Shown one piece after another: positions 17,413-24,665 of a stretch of 64,000 nucleotides of DNA. Under the pieces are notes generated by a model. The model was not told the DNA's origin. It worked only from the letters and a program-made list of their open reading frames with translations, and ran no database searches. Every line of letters starts with the position of its first letter. Position 1 is the first letter of the stretch. Source of the stretch: Bacillus licheniformis DSM 13 = ATCC 14580 (GTDB lineage Bacteria; Bacillota; Bacilli; Bacillales; Bacillaceae); contig NC_006270.3 of assembly GCF_000011645.1 (NCBI RefSeq), forward strand, positions 739,001 through 803,000, written 5' to 3'. Made by a program: the position numbers and the translations under genes.

Positions 17413-18149
17413 ATAGAACATAAAATCGATCTTTCAAATATCGATTTAAAGGGCGAAGGTGATCTTGCGGAGGGTATGAGTTAGGACATGTATGTGGTCG
17501 TTTTTATGATGTAAGCAATTTTCCAAGTTCTGAAGATATCATAAGCGATTTACAAGCTTTATTAGTTACATACAAAGAAATAGAAGGTCTTATTGGAAAT
17601 CGATCGATAGAACAGTTTAATGATTTTATTCTGTTGCAGGAAGACGGCCAATTTTTAGAAGACCGGGTTAACGAAGAGGAGTATCAGATAGCGGCTCAAA
17701 CCTTCATCATATCCGAGAATACGAATGTGGGATATGAAGTCAGTCAAAAGAGAAAACGTCCGCAACCAATCATTAATCAAGGTGGTCAAAGGCACTGGAC
17801 AAGAAATGCAAGTCTTGCCTCAAAAGCTATGATGCTTTCTAACTATACTTGTGAAATTGACCATACCCACAGAACTTTTATCTCTAAATCTACTAACATG
17901 CCCTATGTTGAGTGTCATCATCTTGTCCCTATCGCCAAGCAAGAGGGGTTCAAATATGACTTAGATCAACTGGCAAACTTGGTAAGCCTATGTCCACACT
18001 GTCATCGTCTTATTCATTATGGCCAAGATGAGGAGAAAGAAAAAATGTTGAAAAAACTGTATGATCAGCGGAAGGATCACTTGAAAAAGGTAGGAATTGA
18101 AATAACCTTTTCAGAACTTAAACGAATATATGAAGTATCGAATATTTAG
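17413..18149 (+). pseudogene. Broken HNH endonuclease gene (lost start codon and frameshift)
   Basis: The frame from about 17466 to 18149 encodes an intact C-terminal HNH nuclease: CEIDHTHRTF, VECHHLVPIAKQ, and NLVSLCPHCHRLIHYG, with four metal-binding Cys. Upstream, protein-like sequence continues (YELGHVCGRFYDVSNFPSSE) but a stop closes that frame near 17463. The missing N-terminus (EHKIDLSNIDLKGEGDLAEG) lies in another frame from 17416 to 17475, so one base has been lost near 17475. The expected start codon at 17413 is ATA, placed 7 nt after AGAGGTG, as if ATG had mutated. The shorter frame from TTG 17634 could still yield an HNH-only protein. N-terminal identity is uncertain; it may resemble nuclease-associated DNA-recognition domains. 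Confidence 0.72.
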
Positions 18150-18162
18150 ATTCAAATTACGG

Positions 18163-18191
18163 GCCTTGGACAAGCGCTACCAAGGCTTTTT
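18163..18191 (+). terminator. Intrinsic terminator after the HNH gene
   Basis: GCCTTGG (18163-18169) pairs with CCAAGGC (18180-18186), followed by TTTTT. Confidence 0.75.
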
Positions 18192-18207
18192 GATGTTTAA
18201 CATAATA

Positions 18208-18461
18208 GACAAAAGGTTATTGCAAAAATTTACATATGTGATGAGATCATTTTAATAATAGATAACATCTTAAAGGGAAAGAGGGATTCGACATGAGCAA
18301 GGTCGGTTCAGAAGTGGTTACGAGGTTGTTGAACGAATTCCATTTGGCAACTAAAAAGCATAAATATTGAACAGGAGAAGTCAATGTTTTTCGAGATGGA
18401 AGAGAATTAGAATGTGCTCGTTACTTCTCGCTGCTTGTGGAGCTGTGTCGGATGATGCTTT
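18208..18461 (+). repeat. Decayed duplicate of the rap upstream region and rap 5' end
   Basis: This segment aligns with 23184-23460, including the promoter area, the ribosome site and the first part of the rap reading frame (ATGAGCAAGGTCG at 18293 and 23271). Differences include many substitutions and a deletion of about 20 bp after the AAGCA near 18360. The two copies are in direct orientation and bracket the beta-glucoside operon. Confidence 0.85.
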
Positions 18462-18570
18462 GCTGCGGACAATTATTGAGATAAATTCGAAGCGTGTAGT
18501 TTATGTTTTTAACCATGGAATCTTGGCGCGCAATTTGAGGATGCATGAAGATGTTTATCATCGCTATTAT
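18293..18570 (+). pseudogene. Chimeric scar: rap 5' fragment fused to rlmCD 3' fragment
   Basis: From 18293 the DNA follows the rap gene (compare 23271 onward) up to GATGATGCTTT at 18451-18461. It then continues as the 3' part of rlmCD (TTGCTGCGGACAATTATTGAG, split; compare 10161-10270) to about 18570, where similarity fades. Stops interrupt both halves. At the joint the two parents share GATGATGCTTT (rap, 23450-23460) and GATGAGGCTTT (rlmCD, 10161-10171), ten of eleven bases. The fusion order, rap then rlmCD, is the reverse of the chromosomal order and is what the joint of a tandem duplication would give. No product is expected. Confidence 0.85.
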
Positions 18571-18630
18571 GAAACAACTATAGGCCATTTGACCAGGAAA
18601 TTTGCTTCTTTCTGAAAAAAATAAAATAAA

Positions 18631-18661
18631 TGTTGACGCTTTCATAAAACCGATATATACT
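18631..18661 (+). promoter_or_regulatory. bgl operon promoter with overlapping cre site
   Basis: TTGACG (18633-18638), 17-bp spacer and TATACT (18656-18661) form a good SigA promoter. TGTTGACGCTTTCA (18631-18644) overlaps the -35. Read on the other strand it is TGAAAGCGTCAACA, one mismatch from the CcpA cre consensus. CcpA bound here would block RNA polymerase in the presence of glucose. Confidence 0.7.
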
Positions 18662-18687
18662 TTAATCAAATCCAATATTGATAAATT

Positions 18688-18723
18688 AGACATGTGACTG
18701 GTCATGCAGGCAGGATCTAAAAC
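18688..18723 (+). promoter_or_regulatory. RAT (ribonucleic antiterminator) target of a LicT/SacY-type protein
   Basis: The leader contains TGTGACTGGTCATGCAGGCA (18693-18712), which matches the sacB/LicT-type RAT (core TGTGACTGGT...GCAGGCA) almost base for base. The RAT overlaps the 5' arm of the following terminator, so RAT and terminator hairpins exclude each other. The cognate antiterminator is encoded at 22175-23023. Confidence 0.8.
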
Positions 18724-18762
18724 CGATAAATTTTTTAATTTGTCGGTTTAGGTCCTTTTTTT
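18713..18762 (+). terminator. Conditional leader terminator of the bgl operon
   Basis: A hairpin of about 19 bp with one bulged A has arms 18713-18732 and 18737-18755, then seven T. It is disrupted when the RAT folds, giving substrate-induced antitermination. Confidence 0.85.
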
Positions 18763-18807
18763 ATTGCCTAAATATAGGTCTAATGTTTCAGAAAAGGGGG
18801 AGAAACA

Positions 18808-20673
18808 GTGAATTACATACAAACAGCAAGAGACGTATTGCAGCATGTCGGCGGTAAAGAGAATATTGCCCACTTGGAGCATTGTTCGACACGACTCCGT
18901 TTTACATTGATTGATCAAAACAAGGCGGATGTACCGGCGCTTGAGAAAACACCAGGTGTCATCGCTGTCCGTATGTCGGGCCAATGCCAGGTCGTGATTG
19001 GAAACGATGTCATCGAAGTCTATGAGGAATTGACCGGCCTTCTCGGCGGAGCACTTTCTGGACAAAATGGGTCTTCCCATCAGCCGAAGGAAAAGCGAAA
19101 AGTGGGGACTGTACTATTAGACTTCATTGTCGGTGTTTTTCAACCGCTTGTTCCAGCCATTGCGGGTGGAGGGATTTTAAAATCGTTTCTCCTCCTCTTC
19201 TCGTTATTCGGATTCATTGATGCCAAAGGGCAAACGTATCAGATTTTAAATATGGTTGGCGATGCGCCGCTTTACTTCCTGCCATTGCTAGTCGCCGTGA
19301 CGACAGCCAATAAACTAAAAGTGAATCCGCTTGTTGCATTATCGGCAGTCGGCGCTCTTATTCTGCCAAACATGACGGCGATGCTGACAGAAGGCGCTCA
19401 ATTATTTTCATTCGATGTGAAAAATATTGCGTATGCCTATCAGGTGTTTCCGGTGATATTATCTGTCCTGTTGTATGCACAGATGGAAAAATGGTTTACT
19501 CGTATTTCGCCAAAACCCATTCGTATCTTCTTCGTACCGATGATGTCTTTGGTTATTACAGTTCCGATCACTCTCCTGCTGTTGGGACCAATCGGTTTTA
19601 CAGCAGGGCAAGGCTTCACAGCACTCATCCTTGCTATGTTTGATAAAGTAGGCTGGATTGCAGTTGCGATCCTTGCAGCGGTTCTTCCATTTATGGTTGC
19701 ATCAGGGATGCACAAAGCGATGGTGCCGTACGCTGTAACAACAATGGGCAATCTCGGAAAAGAAGCACTTTACTTGCCTGCATCACTTGCACACAATATC
19801 GCCGAAAGCGGAGCGTGTTTCGCAATTGCCCTTCGTACAAAAGATAAAGTGCTTCGTTCAACTGCCATTTCTGCAGGAATTTCCGCATTCTTTGGCATTA
19901 CCGAACCTGCATTATACGGGGTGACACTGCAAAATAAACGTGTGCTCAGCAGTGTCATGATCGGTTCTTTCATCGGCGGCATCTTCATTGGACTTGTCGG
20001 ACTTCAAGCGTTTGTTCTTGTTGGACCTGGTCTTGCAAGTATGTCGATGTTTATATCTGACGAGCTTCCACGCAACTTCATGTTCGCAGTGATTGGTTTT
20101 GCCATCTCATTTGCTGTTGCGTTTGCTGCTGCCTTTATTTTAGGAAAGGATCGAAAGACAGAAGAAACGGAAAAAGAAGCAGAGCCAGGTGCTTTCGCTG
20201 AAAAACTTGGCGCAGATGAGACGTTCAAAAGTCCAGTCATCGGTCAAATGATTTCACTATCTGATGTAGAAGATGACATATTTTCTTCAAAGGTAATGGG
20301 AGAAGGAATTGCCATTATTCCTTCAAAGGGTGAGCTATATGCACCGGTAGACGGCGAGATTTCCCTTCTCTTTGAAACAAACCATGCGCTCGGCATGAAA
20401 ACAGCAAACGGAGTTGAGGTTCTTTTCCATATTGGGATCGACACCGTTCAGCTAGAGGGCAAGTTCTTTAAACCTTTGGTTCAAGCAGGAGACAAAGTCA
20501 AAGCAGGTGATCTGCTCATTCAATTTGACCTGGAAAAAATTAAGGAAGCAGGTTATGATCCAGTTACACTAGCAGTTATTACGAATACGGATCAATATGA
20601 TATAAAAGTCACGCAATTAAAAGAGGTTAATCGTCAAGATACATTGATGGTTGTTACACAATTAGGAGGGTAA
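18808..20673 (+). CDS. bglP: Beta-glucoside PTS enzyme IIBCA (BglP-type)
   Basis: 621 residues in the order EIIB-EIIC-EIIA. EIIB carries the phospho-accepting Cys in HCSTRLRF (residue 26). EIIC (about 110-450) has around ten membrane segments. EIIA has the phospho-His in LFHIGIDTV (near residue 541). It imports and phosphorylates aryl-beta-glucosides or cellobiose-like sugars and can phosphorylate LicT to report substrate availability. The start is GTG 18808 behind AGGGGGAG. It is the first structural gene after the RAT/terminator leader and lies 2 bp before the glucosidase. Exact sugar specificity is not visible. Confidence 0.9.
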   Translation: MNYIQTARDVLQHVGGKENIAHLEHCSTRLRFTLIDQNKADVPALEKTPGVIAVRMSGQCQVVIGNDVIEVYEELTGLLGGALSGQNGSSHQPKEKRKVGTVLLDFIVGVFQPLVPAIAGGGILKSFLLLFSLFGFIDAKGQTYQILNMVGDAPLYFLPLLVAVTTANKLKVNPLVALSAVGALILPNMTAMLTEGAQLFSFDVKNIAYAYQVFPVILSVLLYAQMEKWFTRISPKPIRIFFVPMMSLVITVPITLLLLGPIGFTAGQGFTALILAMFDKVGWIAVAILAAVLPFMVASGMHKAMVPYAVTTMGNLGKEALYLPASLAHNIAESGACFAIALRTKDKVLRSTAISAGISAFFGITEPALYGVTLQNKRVLSSVMIGSFIGGIFIGLVGLQAFVLVGPGLASMSMFISDELPRNFMFAVIGFAISFAVAFAAAFILGKDRKTEETEKEAEPGAFAEKLGADETFKSPVIGQMISLSDVEDDIFSSKVMGEGIAIIPSKGELYAPVDGEISLLFETNHALGMKTANGVEVLFHIGIDTVQLEGKFFKPLVQAGDKVKAGDLLIQFDLEKIKEAGYDPVTLAVITNTDQYDIKVTQLKEVNRQDTLMVVTQLGG

Positions 20674-20675
20674 TC

Positions 20676-22145
20676 ATGATGACAAAAACAAAAGGATTTC
20701 CAAAAGATTTTTTATGGGGCGGTGCGATTGCCGCAAACCAAGCAGAAGGAGCCTGGAATGTTGATGGAAAAGGACCGTCTGTTGCTGATATTGCCATGTA
20801 CCGTTCGAATTTGAGTGTTGAAGATTACGAAGGACATCTTGCTGTTTCTTCTGAAAACATTGAACGCGCAATGAAAGACCCGGACGTAAAAAAATATCCG
20901 AAGCGCAGAGGGATTGACTTTTATCATCACTATAAAGAAGATGTGGCTCTCTTTGCAGAAATGGGTTTTAAAACATTGCGTATATCGATTGCATGGAGCC
21001 GAATTTTCCCGACAGGAGAAGAAGCAGAGCCTAGCGAGAAAGGCCTTCAGTTTTATGATCGTCTGTTTCAAGAAATGAAAAAACATAACATTGAACCGAT
21101 CGTGACTCTGTCACATTATGAAATGCCATTAGCACTTAGTCTGAAATACAACGGATGGGTTGAAAGAAAAGTGATCGACCTCTTTGTGAAATTTGCCAAT
21201 GTGTGTTTTGAACGCTATAAAGATGTCGTAAAATACTGGCTTACCTTTAATGAAATTGACAGTATACATCGCCATTCTTTCATTACAGCGGGAATCATTC
21301 CTGATCGCTGTCCTGAAGGGAAAGTAGAAGAAACGGTTTATCAAGCATTGCACCATCAATTTGTGGCATCCGCTCTTGTGACTGCAGATTGTCATCGCAT
21401 CATTCCCGGCAGTCAGGTGGGATGTATGCTAACGAAACTCACGACATACCCGCACACTTGCCATCCGAGTGATGTTGAACGCGCACTGAAGCAAAACCTT
21501 GATAACTATTTCTATGCAGATGTTCAAGTGTTTGGCGAATATCCGCCATTGATCAAACGCATGCTGGAACGAAAAAATATCAATATTAAGATGGAAGCGG
21601 ACGATCTTGCCATTATAAAAGAACATACGGTAGACTTCGTTTCGTTTAGCTACTATATGTCCCTGACAGAATCTGCACAGGAGGGTCTGGAAAAAACAGA
21701 TGGCAATACGATTCGCGGTGTGAAAAATCCATATTTGCCGTCAACAGATTGGGGTTGGCAAATCGATCCGGTCGGCTTAAAGATTTCGCTCATTGAATTG
21801 TATGATCGCTATCAAAAACCTCTCATTATTGTGGAGAACGGCATGGGTGCGAAAGATGTTGTCGAAAGCGATGGATCGATCCATGATGACTATCGTATTA
21901 GCTATTTCAGAGAGCATTTCCGTCAGATGAAAGAAGCCATTGAAGAAGGTGTTGATCTCTTTGGATATACCAGCTGGGGACCCATTGACATTATTAGTGC
22001 GGGAACATCTCAAATGTCCAAACGATATGGATTTATCCATGTTGATCAAGATGACGATGGCAACGGGACATTGAAGCGCTCACGTAAAGATTCATTCTAC
22101 TGGTATAAGAAAGTGATTGAGACAAACGGAGAAGTATTAGACTAA
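20676..22145 (+). CDS. 6-phospho-beta-glucosidase, glycoside hydrolase family 1
   Basis: 489 residues. GH1 signatures: N-terminal FPKDFLWGGAIAANQAEGAW, acid/base Glu in TFNEID (near residue 191), and nucleophile Glu in IIVENGMG (near 387). The C-terminal KDSFYWYKKVI is typical of the 6-phospho branch. It hydrolyses the phosphorylated sugar delivered by the adjacent EII in the cytoplasm. The ribosome site is AGGAGGG; ATG 20676 or 20679 are both possible starts. It belongs to the leader-controlled operon EII - glucosidase - antiterminator, the partnership seen in B. subtilis bglPH with licT. Confidence 0.92.
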   Translation: MMTKTKGFPKDFLWGGAIAANQAEGAWNVDGKGPSVADIAMYRSNLSVEDYEGHLAVSSENIERAMKDPDVKKYPKRRGIDFYHHYKEDVALFAEMGFKTLRISIAWSRIFPTGEEAEPSEKGLQFYDRLFQEMKKHNIEPIVTLSHYEMPLALSLKYNGWVERKVIDLFVKFANVCFERYKDVVKYWLTFNEIDSIHRHSFITAGIIPDRCPEGKVEETVYQALHHQFVASALVTADCHRIIPGSQVGCMLTKLTTYPHTCHPSDVERALKQNLDNYFYADVQVFGEYPPLIKRMLERKNINIKMEADDLAIIKEHTVDFVSFSYYMSLTESAQEGLEKTDGNTIRGVKNPYLPSTDWGWQIDPVGLKISLIELYDRYQKPLIIVENGMGAKDVVESDGSIHDDYRISYFREHFRQMKEAIEEGVDLFGYTSWGPIDIISAGTSQMSKRYGFIHVDQDDDGNGTLKRSRKDSFYWYKKVIETNGEVLD

Positions 22146-22174
22146 AAAACCGCATTCATGAAAAGGTGATGGCG

Positions 22175-23023
22175 ATGTTTAAAATAAAAAAAGTTTTAAA
22201 CTCGAGTGTGGTACTGGCTGTAGATCAGAACCGACAGGAGATGGTTTTATGCGGCAGGGGCATCGGTTACGGACGAAAACCTGGGAATATGATTGAAGAA
22301 AAACAGGCTGATCAAGTCTTTATGCCAGTAGACAATATGAAGGCAAAGGAATTTCTCCAACTGTTGGATTCAATTCCGCAAGAATTTATTGAATTGACCC
22401 AGCAAATTGTTCAGCATGCAGAAGAAAGATTAAAAACAAAGCTAAATTCCGGTGTATACTTCACATTAATGGATCACTTGAATTTTGCAGTAGAGCGCTA
22501 TAAAAAGAACATCAATATTACGAATCGCGTCTACTGGGAAATTAAAAACTACTATACGGAAGAGTTTGAGGCAGGGAATTATGCGCTTCAGCTCATCAAT
22601 GAAACATTTGGGATCCAATTGCCGAAAGAGGAAGCGGCAAATATTGCGTTCCACTTAATCAATGCATTAGGTGAAGAGACAGAGTCAAAAGATGGAATGA
22701 AAAATGCAAAAATGATCGGGAGCATTGTCAACCTTGTCCGTTACACATTAAACATGAAATTAGATCAAGAAAATATCCACTACAGCCGATTTATCACACA
22801 CGTTAAATTTTTCGTTGAAAGATTTTACGCTGATAAATTGCTGGCAAATCAGGAGAATGAATTATTTGAGCAAATTGCTAATTTATATCCGCAAGCAATG
22901 GATGTAGCTTTCAAAATCAAGGATTATATCAAGCAGGTGCACGGAAACGTCATTCCGAATGATGAACTGACATACTTGGCAGTCCATATTCATCGATTGA
23001 TTTCTTATCAGCAATTAAAATAA
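22175..23023 (+). CDS. licT: BglG/LicT-family transcriptional antiterminator
   Basis: 282 residues. The N-terminal CAT RNA-binding domain (MFKIKKVLNSSVVLAVD, about 1-55) is followed by two PTS regulation domains (PRD1 about 65-170, PRD2 about 175-280) with conserved His in MDHLNFAVER and HITRF-like regions (YSRFITHVKFF) and in AVHIHRL. The protein binds the RAT at 18688-18723 and prevents termination; EII-mediated phosphorylation inactivates it without substrate. ATG 22175 is chosen over GTG 22166 because it starts exactly at the CAT domain and lies after AGGTGAT. It autoregulates, being the last gene of the operon it controls. Confidence 0.9.
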   Translation: MFKIKKVLNSSVVLAVDQNRQEMVLCGRGIGYGRKPGNMIEEKQADQVFMPVDNMKAKEFLQLLDSIPQEFIELTQQIVQHAEERLKTKLNSGVYFTLMDHLNFAVERYKKNINITNRVYWEIKNYYTEEFEAGNYALQLINETFGIQLPKEEAANIAFHLINALGEETESKDGMKNAKMIGSIVNLVRYTLNMKLDQENIHYSRFITHVKFFVERFYADKLLANQENELFEQIANLYPQAMDVAFKIKDYIKQVHGNVIPNDELTYLAVHIHRLISYQQLK

Positions 23024-23030
23024 ATGAGAG

Positions 23031-23069
23031 CCACTTGCCTTTGTGGAAGGCGAGTGGTTTCTTGTTTTT
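23031..23069 (+). terminator. Intrinsic terminator of the bgl operon
   Basis: CCACTTGCCTT (23031-23041) pairs with AAGGCGAGTGG (23047-23057), then a T-rich run. Confidence 0.8.
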
Positions 23070-23134
23070 GAAAAAGAAGGAGCGTTTTTTGTTTATAGGC
23101 AAGATGAGTTGTTGATCACTACCAACAGTTGAAA

Positions 23135-23224
23135 TTGACAACAAAAGGCTTTTTCAATTGTTGACAAAAACAGATTACTAATTGACAAAAGGTCATTACA
23201 AAAATTTACACGTGTGATAAGATC
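23135..23224 (+). promoter_or_regulatory. rap promoter region with three TTGACA direct repeats
   Basis: TTGACAAMA-type words occur at 23135, 23161 and 23182. A likely promoter is ATTACA (23196-23201), 17-bp spacer, TAAGAT (23219-23224), about 46 bp before the rap ATG. The duplicate copy at 18.2 kb keeps the same arrangement. No clear ComA box was seen. Confidence 0.4.
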
Positions 23225-23270
23225 ATGTTAAAGATAGAGAACAATCTTAAAAAGAAAGAGGGGGTTCGGC

Positions 23271-24383
23271 ATGAGCAAGGTCGCTTCAGAGGTGGTTGCG
23301 GGGGTGTTGAACGAATTCCATTTGGCCATTAAAAAGCACGATACTGAGCAGGCAAAGCATCTTTTTGATGAGGCGAAGTCGATGTTTTCCGAGATGGAAG
23401 AGGATCAGAATGTGCTGGCTTATTTTTCGCTTCTTGAGGAGCGGTACCGGATGATGCTTTATGATGCGAGGGGAGAGCGGCTGCCGCGGGAGTCTTATTT
23501 TAATGATTCGCAGATCGAGTGCATCGAGCAGACGGATCATATGATTGATTACTATTTCTACTTTTTTGAGGCGATGCATGAAGCGTACAACAAGAATGTT
23601 GAGCGGGCGATCAGTCTGTACAAGGTTGCCGAGAAAAAACTGGCGAAGGTGCCCGATCAGATTGAAGCGGCCGAGTTTTATTTTAAAGTGTCCTGGCTGT
23701 ATATGTCTCTTCGGCAAAATGCGGTTTCTCTCAATTATGCGAGAGACGCGATGAATATTTACAAAATGCATGACGGGTACGAAAAAAAGCTGGCGATTTC
23801 CCAAGTTGTGATGGGGACAAATTACATGCAGATGCAGCGCTTTAAAGATGCGGAGAAGTACTTTGAAGAATCGATTGAAATTTCCAAAAAGATTGACGAT
23901 TCATTTTTAGAAGCGATGCTTCATCACAATATCAGCATTCTGTATTCCAATTCCGGCCGGTCTCAGGAATGCATTCTCGCCGTCCAGCATGCTTTGAGCA
24001 ACGCCGAATGGTGCAAGTCAAGCTACTATATCAACTCGCTTTACATGCTGACCAGAGAGTTTTTCAAAATCGGCGAAACAGAAGCGGCCCTGTTCTATCA
24101 TAAAAAAGGACAGGAGGAATTAAAGAAAAACGGGAATAAGCATTATGAAAAGAAAATAAATATTATTTATGAGCTGTATTGCCATGAAAACGTAAAAAGC
24201 ATCAAAGACGACATCCATTCCTTGGACGAGATGAATGATTTAGACGGTGTCTGCGATCTTTCTTTGCTCATCTCAAGCTATTTTGAGAAAAAAGGAGATG
24301 ACAAGAAAGCGCTGGAATTTGTTAAAATATTCATGAAAGCCGAAAACAAAATGAGATCATTAGGGAGTGAGGTATTGTCATGA
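23271..24383 (+). CDS. Rap-family response regulator aspartate phosphatase
   Basis: 370 residues, the standard Rap length. An N-terminal three-helix bundle (about 1-70) is joined to a seven-unit tetratricopeptide repeat region (helices such as AEKYFEESIEISKKI and LEAMLHHNISILYSNSGR). Rap proteins dephosphorylate Spo0F or sequester ComA-type regulators and are inhibited by their Phr peptide. The stop overlaps the phr start as ATGA. The position just before yeeI corresponds to rapH in B. subtilis, but the partner peptide is more like PhrK. The target regulator cannot be assigned. The upstream region and the first 190 bp are duplicated at 18.2 kb. Confidence 0.92.
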   Translation: MSKVASEVVAGVLNEFHLAIKKHDTEQAKHLFDEAKSMFSEMEEDQNVLAYFSLLEERYRMMLYDARGERLPRESYFNDSQIECIEQTDHMIDYYFYFFEAMHEAYNKNVERAISLYKVAEKKLAKVPDQIEAAEFYFKVSWLYMSLRQNAVSLNYARDAMNIYKMHDGYEKKLAISQVVMGTNYMQMQRFKDAEKYFEESIEISKKIDDSFLEAMLHHNISILYSNSGRSQECILAVQHALSNAEWCKSSYYINSLYMLTREFFKIGETEAALFYHKKGQEELKKNGNKHYEKKINIIYELYCHENVKSIKDDIHSLDEMNDLDGVCDLSLLISSYFEKKGDDKKALEFVKIFMKAENKMRSLGSEVLS

Positions 24384-24502
24384 AAAAATTAATTCTTTGC
24401 TTGTCGTTAACTGCTATGGTCTTAGGCGGAGCTGCTTTATCCCAAAGCCACAATCAGGCGTCAGGCGGCGTTCAAACAGCGGAGCTGCCGGTTGGGGGTT
24501 AA
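24380..24502 (+). CDS. Phr signalling peptide precursor
   Basis: 40 residues, overlapping the rap stop by 4 nt. The N-terminus is a signal peptide (MKKLILCLSLTAMVLGGAAL) and the C-terminus reads VQTAELPVGG. This matches the layout of PhrK, whose mature peptide I recall as ERPVG followed by a final Gly. The predicted mature pentapeptide is ELPVG, with Leu where most Phr peptides carry Arg. After export and processing the peptide would re-enter through the oligopeptide permease and inhibit the neighbouring Rap. The gene is too short for most gene finders. The mature form is inference. Confidence 0.85.
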   Translation: MKKLILCLSLTAMVLGGAALSQSHNQASGGVQTAELPVGG

Positions 24503-24510
24503 TGTTCGCT

Positions 24511-24537
24511 GAAGTCCTTTTACAGGGCTTCTTTTTT
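24511..24537 (+). terminator. Intrinsic terminator after rap-phr
   Basis: GAAGTCC (24511-24517) pairs with GGGCTTC (24525-24531) with one G-T pair, then TTTTTT. Confidence 0.7.
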
Positions 24538-24665
24538 AAAGCCATGAAACGGGGTGCGATTAAAGTGAATCTGCAAGAGCATGAAATATAAAAACCTTCC
24601 ATATTCGCGAGAGGCCCTCCAATCGTTTAAAACATTTTTAGACATAAAAATTGGAGGGAAATATC

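Noticed and set aside
10400..18200. Prophage or conjugative element
   Set aside because: No integrase, portal, terminase, relaxase or replication gene is present; only restriction and nuclease genes are seen.
23135..23190. Possible CRISPR-like array from repeated TTGACA words
   Set aside because: Repeat units are only 6-9 bp with unequal spacing and no cas genes nearby.
24367..24591. 74-codon frame overlapping phr
   Set aside because: Its product is not protein-like (RRSCFIPKPQSG), and the phr frame with signal peptide and ELPVG end explains the region.
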